NCBI RefSeq assembly: GCF_015169395.1
Contig: NZ_CP063458.1
Coordinates: 5,270,001-5,334,000, forward strand
Direction of reading: 5' to 3'
Origin: Humisphaera borealis
Lineage (GTDB): Bacteria; Planctomycetota; Phycisphaerae; Tepidisphaerales; Tepidisphaeraceae
Length of the DNA stretch: 64,000 nucleotides
Shown piece after piece: positions 8,621 to 17,360 of this stretch. How positions within the stretch are numbered: the first letter of the stretch is position 1; every line of letters starts with the position of its first letter. A program made the translations under genes and the position numbers. The notes beneath the pieces were generated by a model that was not told the origin of the DNA, did not search any database, and saw nothing but the letters and a program-made list of their open reading frames with translations.

Positions 8621-10789
8621 ATGTCATCTCGTCCGCTCGTTCGGAATCGTTCTCTCGTGGTCTCGCTTTCCTTACTGCTGGTCGCCAGCCTGGCGACCGC
8701 CGTTCGTGCCCAGCCGCTGGCCGACCGTGTGCCGGCCGACACGCTGATTTACGTCGGTTGGCTGGGCTACGACGCCAAGTCACCCGGGTTTGCCGGCTCG
8801 CACCTTGAAGCGGTCATGCAAGCCGCCGAGTTCAAGAAGCTCGTGGACGAGACCCTTCCCGGCCTGCTCGCCAAGGTCGCGAAGAAGGACGCCAACGCCG
8901 ATCAGGTCATCACGCTCGCCAAGCCGATCGTGATGCCGATGCTCAAGCACCCGACGGCGATTTTTGTCGCCAAGCCGGTGCTGGCCAAGAACCAGCAGCC
9001 GATGCCCAAGGGAGGCATCATCTGCCAGGCCGGCCCTGACGCCGAGGCGATGAACGCGCAGATCCAGAAGCTGCTCGCCGACGGTCCGCCGGACCTCCAG
9101 CAGATGGTGAAGCTCTCCCGCCAGGGAGACACCGTCGCCGTCACGATCGGCTACGAAGCGGGCCTGCCCGCCGGCGGCGGTTTGTCGGCCTCGGCGGCGT
9201 TCAAGTCGATCGAAGCGCACACGGTCAAGAACAGCTCGCTGATGGTTTACGTCGACGTCGAGGCTTTGACCGCGACAGTCGAGCAGGCGATCGATCTTTA
9301 CGCCGAAGCCGAAGAACCCCGCGCCTACTGGCCGAAGATTCGCGACGCGATCGGCCTGAAGAGCGTCAAGCGGTTCGTCTGGTCGAGTGGGTTTGACGGC
9401 AAAGAGTGGATGGACCACCTGTTCCTGTCGGCCCCCGAGCCGCGCACCGGCCTGGTTGCACTCGCCGACCCGACGCCCGTCTCGGAAGCGGCTCTCAAGA
9501 GCATTCCGATGACCGCCACCCTCGCCGGCGCCAGCAAGTTTGATGTCGCCAAGCTGATCGCCGGGGTGAAGAAGGCGGTCGTCGAAGTCGAGCCGGGGAT
9601 GGCCCGGGAGATCGAGCGCGCCTTCGGTGAGGCCTCCAAGGCGATCGGCATGGATATCGAGAAGGACCTGCTCGCGACGCTCGGCGACGAATGGGTTTAC
9701 TACGTCGACCCGATGACCGGCGGCCGCGGGCTTGGCGGCATCGTCATGCTCAACCGCCTGAAGGACGCGGCCAAGGCCGAGGCGGCGTTTGGCAAACTCG
9801 AAACGCTCGTCAATGACGAGCTGAAGAAAAACATTCGCGAGGAAGACGTCGAGATCAAGTTCCGCACCACCAAGTCCGGCGGCACCACGATCCATTATCT
9901 CGGCACGCCACTGGTGTCGCCCGCCTGGGCGATCAAGGACGGGCATCTCCTGATCGGCCTGTTCCCGCAGATGGTCGCCGGGGCGGCGGACCAGATCGGC
10001 GCGACCAAGTCGATTCTCGATAACCCGTCCTTCCAAGCTGTCCGCACCCGGCTGGGCGTGGCGAACGCCTCCGAGGTGGTCTTCATGGATCTCCCCAAGA
10101 CCGCGCCCGACAGCTACGCCACGTGGGTGGCGATCAGCCGGCTGGTGAACTTCTCGGATGTGCTTGGCGTTCCGGCACCCGCGATGCTGCTGCCGCCGCT
10201 CAACAAGCTCATGCCCCACCTGACGCCCGCCGGCTCGGTCACCTGGACCGACAAGGACGGCATTCACGTCAAAGCGATCAGCTCGTTCCCCGGGGCGACC
10301 ATCTTGGCGAGCGATCCGCTCGGCGGCATGCAGATGATGGCCCCGATGATGATGGGCGTGGCGATGCCCGCCATGCAGAAGGCACGCGAACAAGCGGGCA
10401 ACGTAAAAAGCATGAGCAACCTCCGGCAGATCGCCCTTGCGGCGATCATCTACGCGAATGAGAAGAACGGTGCGCTTCCGAACTCGATGGCCGAACTCGT
10501 CGTGGCAGGCGACCTCTCCTCTGACGTCCTGATCAGCCCGTCGTCCGGGAAGCTTTCGCCGAAGTTCGATGACAAGAAAGAGCTGGGCCGCTGGGCCGAG
10601 GAAAACGCCGACTACATCTGGGTCGGCAAGGGCCTCAACGTCAACAAGGCAGGCCCGGACGTGGTCATCGCCCACGAGCGCCTCGGCATGTCGCCCAACG
10701 GCCGCGTGAACGTCGCGTTCGCCGATGGGCATGTCGAGCAGATGTTCGAAGACGACCTGGCCGACCGGCTGAAGAAGGCGCAGAAGTAA
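8621..10789 (+). CDS. Large exported protein with prepilin-like C-terminal segment
   Basis: GGGAGGAAT directly precedes ATG 8621, so the open frame upstream is not used. Residues 1-28 form a signal peptide ending VRAQP. The body begins RVPADTLIYVGWLG, the opening typical of DUF3352-like exported proteins that start by describing a 'PADT' strand, and continues through alternating strands and helices. The last 150 residues resemble the tail of planctomycete DUF1559-type pseudopilins: AMQKAREQAGNVKSMSNLRQIALA, then YANEKNGALP and VNVAFADGHVEQMF. The usual N-terminal prepilin methylation motif is absent. The 722-residue protein is probably periplasmic. Function unknown. Confidence 0.75.
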   Translation: MSSRPLVRNRSLVVSLSLLLVASLATAVRAQPLADRVPADTLIYVGWLGYDAKSPGFAGSHLEAVMQAAEFKKLVDETLPGLLAKVAKKDANADQVITLAKPIVMPMLKHPTAIFVAKPVLAKNQQPMPKGGIICQAGPDAEAMNAQIQKLLADGPPDLQQMVKLSRQGDTVAVTIGYEAGLPAGGGLSASAAFKSIEAHTVKNSSLMVYVDVEALTATVEQAIDLYAEAEEPRAYWPKIRDAIGLKSVKRFVWSSGFDGKEWMDHLFLSAPEPRTGLVALADPTPVSEAALKSIPMTATLAGASKFDVAKLIAGVKKAVVEVEPGMAREIERAFGEASKAIGMDIEKDLLATLGDEWVYYVDPMTGGRGLGGIVMLNRLKDAAKAEAAFGKLETLVNDELKKNIREEDVEIKFRTTKSGGTTIHYLGTPLVSPAWAIKDGHLLIGLFPQMVAGAADQIGATKSILDNPSFQAVRTRLGVANASEVVFMDLPKTAPDSYATWVAISRLVNFSDVLGVPAPAMLLPPLNKLMPHLTPAGSVTWTDKDGIHVKAISSFPGATILASDPLGGMQMMAPMMMGVAMPAMQKAREQAGNVKSMSNLRQIALAAIIYANEKNGALPNSMAELVVAGDLSSDVLISPSSGKLSPKFDDKKELGRWAEENADYIWVGKGLNVNKAGPDVVIAHERLGMSPNGRVNVAFADGHVEQMFEDDLADRLKKAQK

Positions 10790-10816
10790 CCGACCTGGCC
10801 AGCGCAGATCGAAGAG

Positions 10817-10878
10817 AACCGCAGATTTCGCAGATTTCGCAGATTAAAATGCGAACCTGCGGGATCTGCGGTTTTTTT
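10817..10878 (+). terminator. Terminator built from CGCAGATTT repeats
   Basis: AACCGCAGAT (10817) pairs with ATCTGCGGTT (10864), and seven T residues follow. The loop holds repeated CGCAGATTT units. It ends the transcript of the gene at 8621. A related repeat sits at 48719-48776. Confidence 0.75.
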
Positions 10879-10899
10879 CGTTCGGTGTGACGTGCCCCC

Positions 10900-10927
10900 G
10901 ATTAGCGGTCGGACCGCAGGTCCACGC
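10900..10927 (-). repeat. Diverged copy of the GACCGCTAA repeat
   Basis: On the minus strand this reads GCGTGGACCTGCGGTCCG then ACCGCTAATCG, a variant of the repeat found at 13936, 13984, 25909, 26023 and 39280. It encodes the last residues (DLRSDR) and the TAA stop of the GtrA gene. Confidence 0.65.
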
Positions 10928-11372
10928 TTGCTTCGCTTTTCGGTTTCGCGAACACCCAGTGCCACATCGGCAAACTGAAGAGCATGTACACCCCGAACGC
11001 CGCGATAAGGCGTGCCCAGCGGTAGTCGATGCCCGCCGCTTCGCGGAGCAGGTTGTAGACGACGGCGTTGAGCAGCAGCGTCAGCGCTTCGACGAGCAGG
11101 AACCGCCAGACCTGCCGTCCGAACGCGCCGCGGTCGCCGTGGGTGTGGGCCTTGAACGCGAAACGCTGGTTGCCAAAGAACTGCACGACAATCCCCGCCA
11201 CACAAGCCGGGATGATCGCCCAGCGCTCGGCCATCCCCAGCCAGACCGCCAGCAGGAGCACGCCGTAATCGACGATCGAGGCGACAATGCCGACGATCGC
11301 GGACGCGGTGAGGACGGAGGCGAAGCGGTTGTGCGTCTCTGCCTTCACTGATGTGGCGTGTTGATCGCTCAT
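10902..11372 (-). CDS. GtrA family membrane protein
   Basis: The 156-residue protein has four predicted membrane helices and the GtrA hallmarks: an early ASIVDYGVLLLAVW helix, GNQRFAFK between helices 2 and 3, and NAVVYNLLRE in helix 3. GtrA proteins are thought to move undecaprenyl-linked sugars or support cell-surface glycosylation. It is not next to a glycosyltransferase here. The C-terminal residues DLRSDR come from a dispersed repeat, so the native end has been replaced or extended. It starts about 24 bases from a 33-bp inverted repeat. Confidence 0.88.
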   Translation of the reverse strand: MSDQHATSVKAETHNRFASVLTASAIVGIVASIVDYGVLLLAVWLGMAERWAIIPACVAGIVVQFFGNQRFAFKAHTHGDRGAFGRQVWRFLLVEALTLLLNAVVYNLLREAAGIDYRWARLIAAFGVYMLFSLPMWHWVFAKPKSEASVDLRSDR

Positions 11373-11395
11373 TGTCTCTCTGGATGATCGGATAA

Positions 11396-11483
11396 CGCCG
11401 GTGTCTGAGGTACTCCGAAGACCCGGATGCTTCGCTTTCCCGCTGCAAGAATCCGGGTCTTCGGAGTACCTCAGACACCGGCG
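11396..11483. repeat. 33-bp inverted repeat, GGTACTCCGAAGACCCGG family
   Basis: Arms 11396-11429 and 11451-11483 are complementary, with a 21-base loop. The core GGTACTCCG-xx-GACCCG recurs in the inverted repeat at 51843-51929. It lies between divergent genes, so it is not simply a terminator. Confidence 0.85.
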
Positions 11484-11649
11484 TGAATCCGTCGTGCCCG
11501 ATTCGTGTTCGCGTAAGCATTAGCATCAGACCGACGAGCCGCTAAAGTACTTCGAGAATGTTTGGATCGGCATGTACGAGCGTTGCTTGGCGCTGAGACG
11601 CTCGGCCAGACGACCTCGCAGGTTTTTACCCGATTCTGAACCCTTGCGG

Positions 11650-12000
11650 ATGAATGCCTTGATGGACAGACAGCGGCAGATTTGTCAGAAGTACAAGTCG
11701 GAGTTTATGGCTGCGCCGCTGGATCTAAAGGTTGGGATTTCCCGGAGCGTGCGAGATGGCGTCTTGCCGATCCACGGATTGCGCATCCGCCCCGCTCATG
11801 GTACGACTGGATGGTTTGTCTGGGCGGGTGGCGAGATGTTGCAAGCACCAGATTTCTTCGTGCCGCTTCACGTGGAGCATTTGCAAGAATGGTGTCCGAT
11901 CATCATTCCGTTTCTCGGACTTGCACCGGGTTGGCGATTTCTGATTGCAGACGGCCACGAGGACGTTTGGTTTGACGGGGAACTTTTGTCGGAGTCTTGA
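11650..12000 (+). CDS. Imm33-like domain protein
   Basis: The 116-residue product from ATG 11650 has the pattern of a family annotated as Imm33-like: VGISRSV, GLRIRPAHGTTGWFVWAGGE (20 residues), DFFVPLHVEHLQEWCP, and LGLAPGWRFLIADG followed by EDVWFD. Members are linked in silico to immunity against polymorphic toxins, but many occur singly. No toxin gene is adjacent. The stop is three bases before endonuclease IV, so the two are probably cotranscribed. The upstream in-frame ATG at 11572 adds Arg-rich residues without family likeness and is not preferred. The family name is from memory and moderately sure. Confidence 0.6.
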   Translation: MNALMDRQRQICQKYKSEFMAAPLDLKVGISRSVRDGVLPIHGLRIRPAHGTTGWFVWAGGEMLQAPDFFVPLHVEHLQEWCPIIIPFLGLAPGWRFLIADGHEDVWFDGELLSES

Positions 12001-12003
12001 CGG

Positions 12004-12861
12004 ATGTTTGGATCCCACCTCTCCATCGCCGGCGGCATGCACAAGGCGTTACTCGCCGCCGAGACGCTCGGCATGTCCACCGTTCAGGTCTTCACCAAGA
12101 ACCAGGCCCAATGGGCCACGCCGCCGCTTGCCGATGACGTCGTCGCGAACTGGGCATCCCACCGCGATCGGCTGAAGTTCGCCCAGACCGTCAGCCACGA
12201 CAGCTACCTGATTAACCTCGCGTCGCAGGATGACGCGCTCTGGAACAAGAGCATCGACACCTTCCAGGAAGAGCTTCGGCGGTGCTTGGTGCTCGGCATT
12301 CCTTACCTCGTCACGCATCCCGGCGCGCATCTGGGTGCGGGGGAAGACGTCGGGCTCATTCGCGTCGCCAAGGCGCTCGACATCGTCCACAGCCGCATCA
12401 AGCCCGGCGGGGTGACGACGTGCCTGGAGATCACCGCCGGGCAGGGGAGCTCGCTCGGCTACAAGCTCGAGCACCTGGCGACAATCATCGAAAAAGTGAA
12501 GACCCCCGATCGCCTGGCGGTCTGTCTCGATACGGCTCACCTCTTCGCCGCCGGCTACGACTTCCGCGGCCGTAAGTATGCCGCGTTCATGAAAGAGCTC
12601 GACAAGACCATCGGCATCGACCGCGTGAAGGTCTGGCATCTCAACGACAGCAAGAAAGACCTCGGCAGCCGGGTCGATCGTCACGAGCACATCGGCATCG
12701 GCAAGATCGGGCTGGACGGGTTCAAGCCGATCGTCCGCGACAAGGCGTTTGCGAACGTGCCGAAAATCCTCGAGACGGCGAAGGAAAAACACGAGAGCGG
12801 AAGGGACTGGGACGCGGTGAACCTCGAAGTATTGCAGGGTCTGATGAAGTCTTCCGGTTAG
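12004..12861 (+). CDS. nfo: Deoxyribonuclease IV (AP endonuclease)
   Basis: The 285-residue protein is an EndoIV TIM-barrel enzyme that cleaves DNA 5' to abasic sites in base-excision repair, using three zinc ions. Visible family features are the opening GSHLSIAGGMHKAL, VFTKNQAQW, HDSYLINLAS, VTHPGAHLGAGE, CLEITAGQGSSLG, CLDTAHLFAAGYD, VWHLNDSKKDLGSRVDRHEHIG (positions about 215-236, containing zinc ligands) and GKIGLDGF. Length is typical. The gene starts 3 bases after the Imm33-like stop. Its TAG stop lies inside the left arm of a palindromic repeat. Confidence 0.95.
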   Translation: MFGSHLSIAGGMHKALLAAETLGMSTVQVFTKNQAQWATPPLADDVVANWASHRDRLKFAQTVSHDSYLINLASQDDALWNKSIDTFQEELRRCLVLGIPYLVTHPGAHLGAGEDVGLIRVAKALDIVHSRIKPGGVTTCLEITAGQGSSLGYKLEHLATIIEKVKTPDRLAVCLDTAHLFAAGYDFRGRKYAAFMKELDKTIGIDRVKVWHLNDSKKDLGSRVDRHEHIGIGKIGLDGFKPIVRDKAFANVPKILETAKEKHESGRDWDAVNLEVLQGLMKSSG

Positions 12862-12963
12862 CCGCGACCCGAAGGGAGCGCGGGGACCCCAGTGCGTGTC
12901 GATCAACGCGGGGACCTTCATCGCGGGTCACGGGCCGCGCTCCCCTTCGGGTCGCGGCTAACC
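12856..12963. repeat. Long palindrome with GCGACCCGAAGGGAGCG arms
   Basis: Arms 12856-12883 and 12935-12963 are almost fully complementary (one base difference), with a loop of about 50 bases. It separates convergent genes, so a bidirectional terminator is likely. The nfo stop codon TAG lies in the left arm. Confidence 0.85.
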
Positions 12964-12977
12964 TTGCGCGAAACCGT

Positions 12978-13832
12978 CTACACCATCGCAAACAGCGCCT
13001 GCGTCCCTTCATTGCCTCGACCTTCGGCTCCCGCGCGATCGAACAATTCCGTCACCCGCTGGAGCGCCTGCAAATCCAGCCCCAATTCCTTCGTCGCCTC
13101 GGCGACCAGGCGCAGGTCCTTCTGCTGCAGCTTGATCATGAACCCGGGCGCGAAATCACCGGTGATCATGCGCGGGCCAAGGTTCGTGAGCTGCCATGAG
13201 CCCGCCGCGCCGCCGCCTACCGCTTGAATCGTCTTGGGCAGGTCCAGGCCGGCCTTCTTGGCGAACGTCAGCGCCTCGCAGACGGCCAGGTTGGTCACGC
13301 TCACCAGGATCTGGTTCACCAGCTTGGTGAGTTGCCCCGTTCCAATGCCGCCGCAGTGGGTGATCGTTTTGCCCATGTGCCGCAACAGCGGCTCGGCGGT
13401 TGCGAAAGCCGCCGCGTCGCCGCCGACCATGATCGACAGGGTGGCGTTCTTCGCGCCGATGTCGCCGCCGCTGACGGGAGCATCGAGCAGCGTCGTGCCG
13501 CGCTCGACCAGTTTCGCGGCCATCTCGCGGGTGGCGCTGGGGGAGATCGTCGAATGATCGACGACGATCAGGCCCGCGCGGGCCGATTCGATCACGCCAC
13601 CCTTGCCGAGCAGGACCGACTCGACATCAGGCGTATCCGGGACGCAGGTGAAGACGACGCTGGCGTCCTTCGCCGCGGCGGCGGGGGAGTCGGCCCAGGT
13701 CGCCCCCTTGGCCAGCAGAGGCTCGACCCTCGATTTCGTGCGCGACGTGACCGTCACCCGATGCCCGGCGGCCAGCAGATGCCCGGCCATCGGCAGGCCC
13801 ATGATTCCAGTTCCAATGAATGCGAGGTTCAT
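12978..13832 (-). CDS. 3-hydroxyisobutyrate dehydrogenase family reductase
   Basis: The 284-residue protein is an NAD(P)-dependent beta-hydroxyacid dehydrogenase. The dinucleotide site is FIGTGIMGLPMAGHLL at the N-terminus, the substrate loop is DAPVSGGDIGAKNATLSIMVGG, and the catalytic lysine is in KLVNQ of GTGQLTKLVNQ. The C-terminal helical domain ends with DLRLVAEATKELGLDLQ. R after the Rossmann strand (TSRTKSR) suggests NADP preference. Substrate could be 3-hydroxyisobutyrate, tartronate semialdehyde or glyoxylate-type acids; sequence alone does not decide. It is a single gene with repeats on both sides. Confidence 0.88.
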   Translation of the reverse strand: MNLAFIGTGIMGLPMAGHLLAAGHRVTVTSRTKSRVEPLLAKGATWADSPAAAAKDASVVFTCVPDTPDVESVLLGKGGVIESARAGLIVVDHSTISPSATREMAAKLVERGTTLLDAPVSGGDIGAKNATLSIMVGGDAAAFATAEPLLRHMGKTITHCGGIGTGQLTKLVNQILVSVTNLAVCEALTFAKKAGLDLPKTIQAVGGGAAGSWQLTNLGPRMITGDFAPGFMIKLQQKDLRLVAEATKELGLDLQALQRVTELFDRAGAEGRGNEGTQALFAMV

Positions 13833-13935
13833 ATCGCAATGACAATGGGTTTTAGAGCGCAGGTCAACGCAGGGACGTGAGGGGATCGTGGAAATACGAG
13901 GAATTAAGCCGAGTGAGCAGGTCGAGGGATTAAGC

Positions 13936-14013
13936 CGATTAGCGGTCGCACCGCAGGTGCACTCTGTTCGGCAGGGGAATGAAAGAGTGCACCTGCGGTG
14001 CGACCGCTAATCG
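13936..14013. repeat. 30-bp inverted repeat, GTGCGACCGCTAA family
   Basis: Arms 13936-13965 and 13984-14013 are perfectly complementary around an 18-base loop. Each arm alone is one unit of the repeat also found at 10900, 25909, 26023 and 39280. Here two units face each other just downstream of the kinase gene, where they could end its transcript. Confidence 0.9.
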
Positions 14014-14034
14014 CCAGAGCCCGCCAAGTCCGTC

Positions 14035-15360
14035 TTACTTGCTGGCCAGAATCCCGATCAGGATCAGGTTCACCAGCACCGACACCCCCGCGACGATCGC
14101 GATCACCACCGCGATCGGCTCCTTCCACAGGTTCACTCTCGCCGGCACCGGCGGGAGGATATCGACCGTCTTGCCGGTCGCTTCCAGTGCGGCCAGGTCG
14201 TCGTCGCTTGCCTGTCGGCGGGCGAACTGCGGCTGATGGCCGGCGCGCACGGCACGCAGGTCGGCGAGCATTTCTTCCATGCTGCCGTAGCGGTCCTCGC
14301 GGCGCTTGGCCATCGATACTTCGATGATCTCGCCGATGCCGCTCGACAACGCCGTGTTGATATGGTCCGGCGGCGTCAGCGGGGCCTTGAGGTGCATGTG
14401 CATCACCGCCGCGGGCGTGTCGGCCTCGAAAGGCGGACGGCCGGTCAGCAGGTGGTACATCGTCGCGCCCAGCGAATAGATGTCGGCGCGGTGATCGATA
14501 TCGACATCGCCACGGATCTGCTCCGGGCTGATGTAATACGGCGTGCCGTACGCCTTGCCGGCTTCGCTCTCGGCGGCTTCCTTGTCGTCCTGGGCGCGCG
14601 CCAGACCCATGTCGGTCAGCTTCGCCACACCTTCGGGCGTCATCAGGATGTTCTTGGGCTTCACGTCGCGGTGAATCAAATTGCGCTGGTGCGAGTGGGC
14701 CAGGGCGTCGGCCATCATGATCATGATGTCCAACCCCTCTTCCTCGGAGAACTTGTGCCCGTCGCCGTGCGGCGGGGGGACCATCATGTCGTAGAGCGTC
14801 TTGCCCTCGATCATCTCCATAACGAAGTAGTGATACCCCTTGGGCGACGAACCGACGTCGATCGCCTGCACGATATTGTTATGGCTCAGCCGGGCGGCGG
14901 CGCGTCCTTCCTTATAAAACCGTTCGACGAACTCGACATTCTCGCTCATCTTCTTCGGCAGCACCTTCACGGCGACGATGCGATCAAGCGAGGTCTGCCG
15001 GGCCTTATAAACGGTCGCCATCGCGCCCTTGCCCAGGCGGGAGATCAACTGGTATCCGGGGATCTGGCTGTTGTCGCGGTCTTCGAGCTGGCCCTTGATT
15101 CGGCGGGCCTGCGTGACAGTGATAAAGCTGTTCTCGACCAGCAGGTCGGCCAGGCTGCGCTGGTTGGGGTCGGACGACTGCTTCTGCTGCTCGCGACAGT
15201 GACTGACTTCCTGCTGGGTCACCAGGCCGCTCTCGACCACCAGCCTTGCGACCTCGGAATCGAGCGAAGGGGCGATCTGCCCCGATATCGATCCGCCAGA
15301 CTGCGACAGACCCGGGGCGGCAGACAAATCCACGCGAGATGATCGATCGGTTTGCGACAT
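14035..15360 (-). CDS. Ser/Thr protein kinase with C-terminal membrane anchor
   Basis: The 441-residue protein has a Hanks-type kinase domain from about 103 to 370: glycine loop RLGKGAMATVYKA, catalytic lysine K132 in VAVKVL, HRDVKPKN at 230-237, and D250 in a DMG variant of the usual DFG. GTPYYISPEQ and the DIYSLGATMYHLLTGRPPF segment complete the core. Residues 35-95 (ESGLVTQQEVSHC ... LLVENSFITVTQARRI) resemble the accessory domain seen at the N-terminus of GspE-like and planctomycete kinase proteins. Residues about 417-438 form one membrane helix at the very C-terminus, so the kinase is held on the cytoplasmic face. Substrates are unknown. Confidence 0.92.
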   Translation of the reverse strand: MSQTDRSSRVDLSAAPGLSQSGGSISGQIAPSLDSEVARLVVESGLVTQQEVSHCREQQKQSSDPNQRSLADLLVENSFITVTQARRIKGQLEDRDNSQIPGYQLISRLGKGAMATVYKARQTSLDRIVAVKVLPKKMSENVEFVERFYKEGRAAARLSHNNIVQAIDVGSSPKGYHYFVMEMIEGKTLYDMMVPPPHGDGHKFSEEEGLDIMIMMADALAHSHQRNLIHRDVKPKNILMTPEGVAKLTDMGLARAQDDKEAAESEAGKAYGTPYYISPEQIRGDVDIDHRADIYSLGATMYHLLTGRPPFEADTPAAVMHMHLKAPLTPPDHINTALSSGIGEIIEVSMAKRREDRYGSMEEMLADLRAVRAGHQPQFARRQASDDDLAALEATGKTVDILPPVPARVNLWKEPIAVVIAIVAGVSVLVNLILIGILASK

Positions 15361-15677
15361 GGCTGCTCAACTCACTGCCGTGGCACGCGTCGGGAAGCGC
15401 CACAAGCTGCGTAACAACAAAGAGCATGACACAGGCGAAAGGGCGCGGCAACCGGATAACAAAATCTGCACCCAAGCACCGATATGACAAGGACCTGTAT
15501 CGGATTGTGTCGATCCGGGTCCTCAGTCCGAAATGTTAGGCGGAGCGACCGCCAGGAGCGACAGGAACGTGCAGAAACTAGGCGCGTCGCAACAGCCTGT
15601 CAAGACGAGAAAACGGGTTGCACCGGTCTTAACGACATCGTCCGACGAACCAGACGAACGGCAAGACGCCGGATGGA

Positions 15678-15764
15678 TCACCACGGAGGACATCATGAGG
15701 CCTCGGGCCTCACACCGAGATGATGAAAAGTGAAGCCGATACACAACAGGCCCGAAGGGCCGAG
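15678..15764 (+). repeat. Left part of a composite repeat, cut by IS3
   Basis: These 87 bases, starting TCACCACGGAG and ending GGGCCGAG, match 19755-19841 with only a few differences. The rest of the repeat continues on the far side of the IS3 element at 16999. Confidence 0.85.
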
Positions 15765-15801
15765 AGGTGGCCTTCCCCACGTTTGGTGGGCGCGGGTTGG
15801 G

Positions 15802-16662
15802 TTAACTGCGGCTCGCCTCGAACGATTCGGGGCTCTGATAGCCTAACGTGCTATGCAGCCGCTTTCGATTGTAGAACACCTCGATGTACTCAAAGATCGA
15901 CTGCCGGGCCTCCGCCCGCGTCGCATACCTCGTCCCTTCCATCAGCTCGCTCTTGAGCGTGCTCCAGAAGCTCTCCATCGTCGCATTGTCCCAGCACTCG
16001 CCCGGATCGCTCATGCTCACCACCATCCCGTGCGATTGTAACAAATGCTGGTAGTCCTCCGACGCGTACTGTACTCCTCGGTCGCTATGGTGCAGCAGGC
16101 CCTTGCAAGGCTGCCGCTGCGCGATCGCCATCTGCAACGCCTCGGCCACCAGCTCCGTACGCATGTGCTGCGTCATCGACCAGCCGACGATCTTCCGCGA
16201 GTACAGATCCAGCACGCCCGCCAGGTAAAGCCAGCCCTCAGCGGTTTCGACGTAGGTGATGTCCGCCACCCACTTGCGGTCCGGACCCTCGGCGGCGAAC
16301 TGCCGGTCCAGTACGTTCGTCGCCACCGGCTGCCCGTGCCCGCTGTCGGTCGTACGCGGCACGAAACGACGCCGACCTTTGGCTCGGATCTGCGCCTGCT
16401 TCATGATGGCAGCGACCGTGTTCTCACACACGCTTTGACCCTCGCTTTTGAGCACCTGGTAGATCCGCGGGCTGCCGTACACCTGGCGGTTGGCCTCGTG
16501 CACGTCGCGGATCCGCACGAGCAGTTCCTGACGCCGACGCTGTCGCTCGCTGTCGGCACGACACCTCCAGGCGTAGAAGCCCGAGCGCGTGACCGACAAC
16601 ACCCGGCAACACGCTGCCAGCGGATAGTCGTCGAGCGTGCTGGCAATGAAGGCGAACCTCAC
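15802..16662 (-). CDS. IS3 transposase OrfB (DDE integrase domain)
   Basis: The 286-residue OrfB carries the HTH_21 segment (RIRDVHEANRQVYGSPRIY) and an rve integrase core. The catalytic triad is D in WVADITYVET, D in HHSDRGVQY and E in MESFWSTLKSELM with the DDE(35)E spacing expected. It overlaps the end of orfA by four bases and is probably made mainly as an OrfAB fusion by frameshifting. Confidence 0.95.
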   Translation of the reverse strand: MRFAFIASTLDDYPLAACCRVLSVTRSGFYAWRCRADSERQRRRQELLVRIRDVHEANRQVYGSPRIYQVLKSEGQSVCENTVAAIMKQAQIRAKGRRRFVPRTTDSGHGQPVATNVLDRQFAAEGPDRKWVADITYVETAEGWLYLAGVLDLYSRKIVGWSMTQHMRTELVAEALQMAIAQRQPCKGLLHHSDRGVQYASEDYQHLLQSHGMVVSMSDPGECWDNATMESFWSTLKSELMEGTRYATRAEARQSIFEYIEVFYNRKRLHSTLGYQSPESFEASRS

Positions 16663-16934
16663 TCCTGCTGGCTGGCAAAGAACGCCGTCGCTTTTTTTAG
16701 GATCTCACGCTCCATTCGCAAACGCGCGTTTTCGGTGCGCAGCTGCTGCAGCTCTTTGGCCATCGCCGCCGGCGAGGCCGAGTCGGGATCGGCCGTGTAC
16801 TTCTCGATCCATTCGCGGATGCACTTGGGATCGACGCCGAGGTCCTTAGCCGCCTGCATTACCGATCGGCCCTGCTGGTGCACCAGCTTGACGGCACCCA
16901 GCTTGAACTCACGAGTGAACTTCCTACGACGCAT
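16659..16934 (-). CDS. IS3 transposase OrfA (HTH)
   Basis: The 91-residue OrfA begins MRRRKFTREFKLGAVKLV, a helix-turn-helix for binding the element ends, followed by a leucine-zipper-like coiled coil (AMAKELQQLRTENARLRMER, residues about 59-78). Near its end, on the minus strand, the A7G run (16691-16698) in a CTAAAAAAAGCG context is a classical slippery site for -1 frameshifting into orfB. Confidence 0.93.
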   Translation of the reverse strand: MRRRKFTREFKLGAVKLVHQQGRSVMQAAKDLGVDPKCIREWIEKYTADPDSASPAAMAKELQQLRTENARLRMEREILKKATAFFASQQE

Positions 16935-16998
16935 GGCCAGCTCCTTCGGCAGGAGGGTATCCTGCCCAGTGAGCGCCCACCAAACGTGGGGAAGGCCA

Positions 16999-17220
16999 AT
17001 TCTATAGCCCAGGGCAACGCCCTGGGTACCGGCACCGAGTTTTTCGCAAAGGCCTGAAACGCCGGGATATCGAACGGTGTATTGCGGCCCTTCAGGCCTT
17101 GTCCGAGTGTTTCCAATGTCCCAGGGCGTTGCCCTGGGCTATAGGATTGCGGCCCGTTGGGCCTGAGAACCCGGCCGTCGAACGCTGTTTTCGGAGCAGG
17201 CACCGAGACACGGAAGGTAA
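16999..17220 (+). repeat. Right part of the composite repeat
   Basis: This continues the repeat interrupted by IS3 and matches 19842-20060 with roughly a dozen differences by eye. It is itself palindromic: CTATAGCCCAGGGC near its left end faces GCCCTGGGCTATAG near 17140. The right end (CACCGAGACACGG) has an inverted partner at 17333-17360 (CCGTGTCGCCGTGCC). Confidence 0.85.
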
Positions 17221-17360
17221 CCCGAGTCGGGCGTTCGGTACCGTGATTCGGAGTTATGGTCAGATCATTGTCATCAAGAGCCGTCTGAACGGTGGACGGA
17301 TTGTCACTTCGGCAACTTTACCGCAGGCCGAGTTACCCTCCGTGTCGCCGTGCCTTGTAT

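Larger units (their letters stand above)
15768..16998 (-). mobile_element. IS3-family insertion sequence, 1231 bp
   Basis: Perfect 26-bp terminal inverted repeats at 15768-15793 and 16973-16998 begin TGGCCTTCCCC and end GGGGAAGGCCA. They enclose overlapping orfA and orfB of the IS3 family. The uninterrupted composite repeat at 19755 gives the empty site. Compared with it, the filled site gains three extra bases (AGG) on the left besides the element, the length of an IS3 target duplication, but the right-hand triplet is ATT, so the copies differ. Both ends and both frames are intact, so the element may be active. Confidence 0.92.

Noticed and set aside
15765-17001. Exact target-site duplication for the IS3 element
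   Set aside because: The triplets beside the inverted repeats are AGG and ATT, which do not match.
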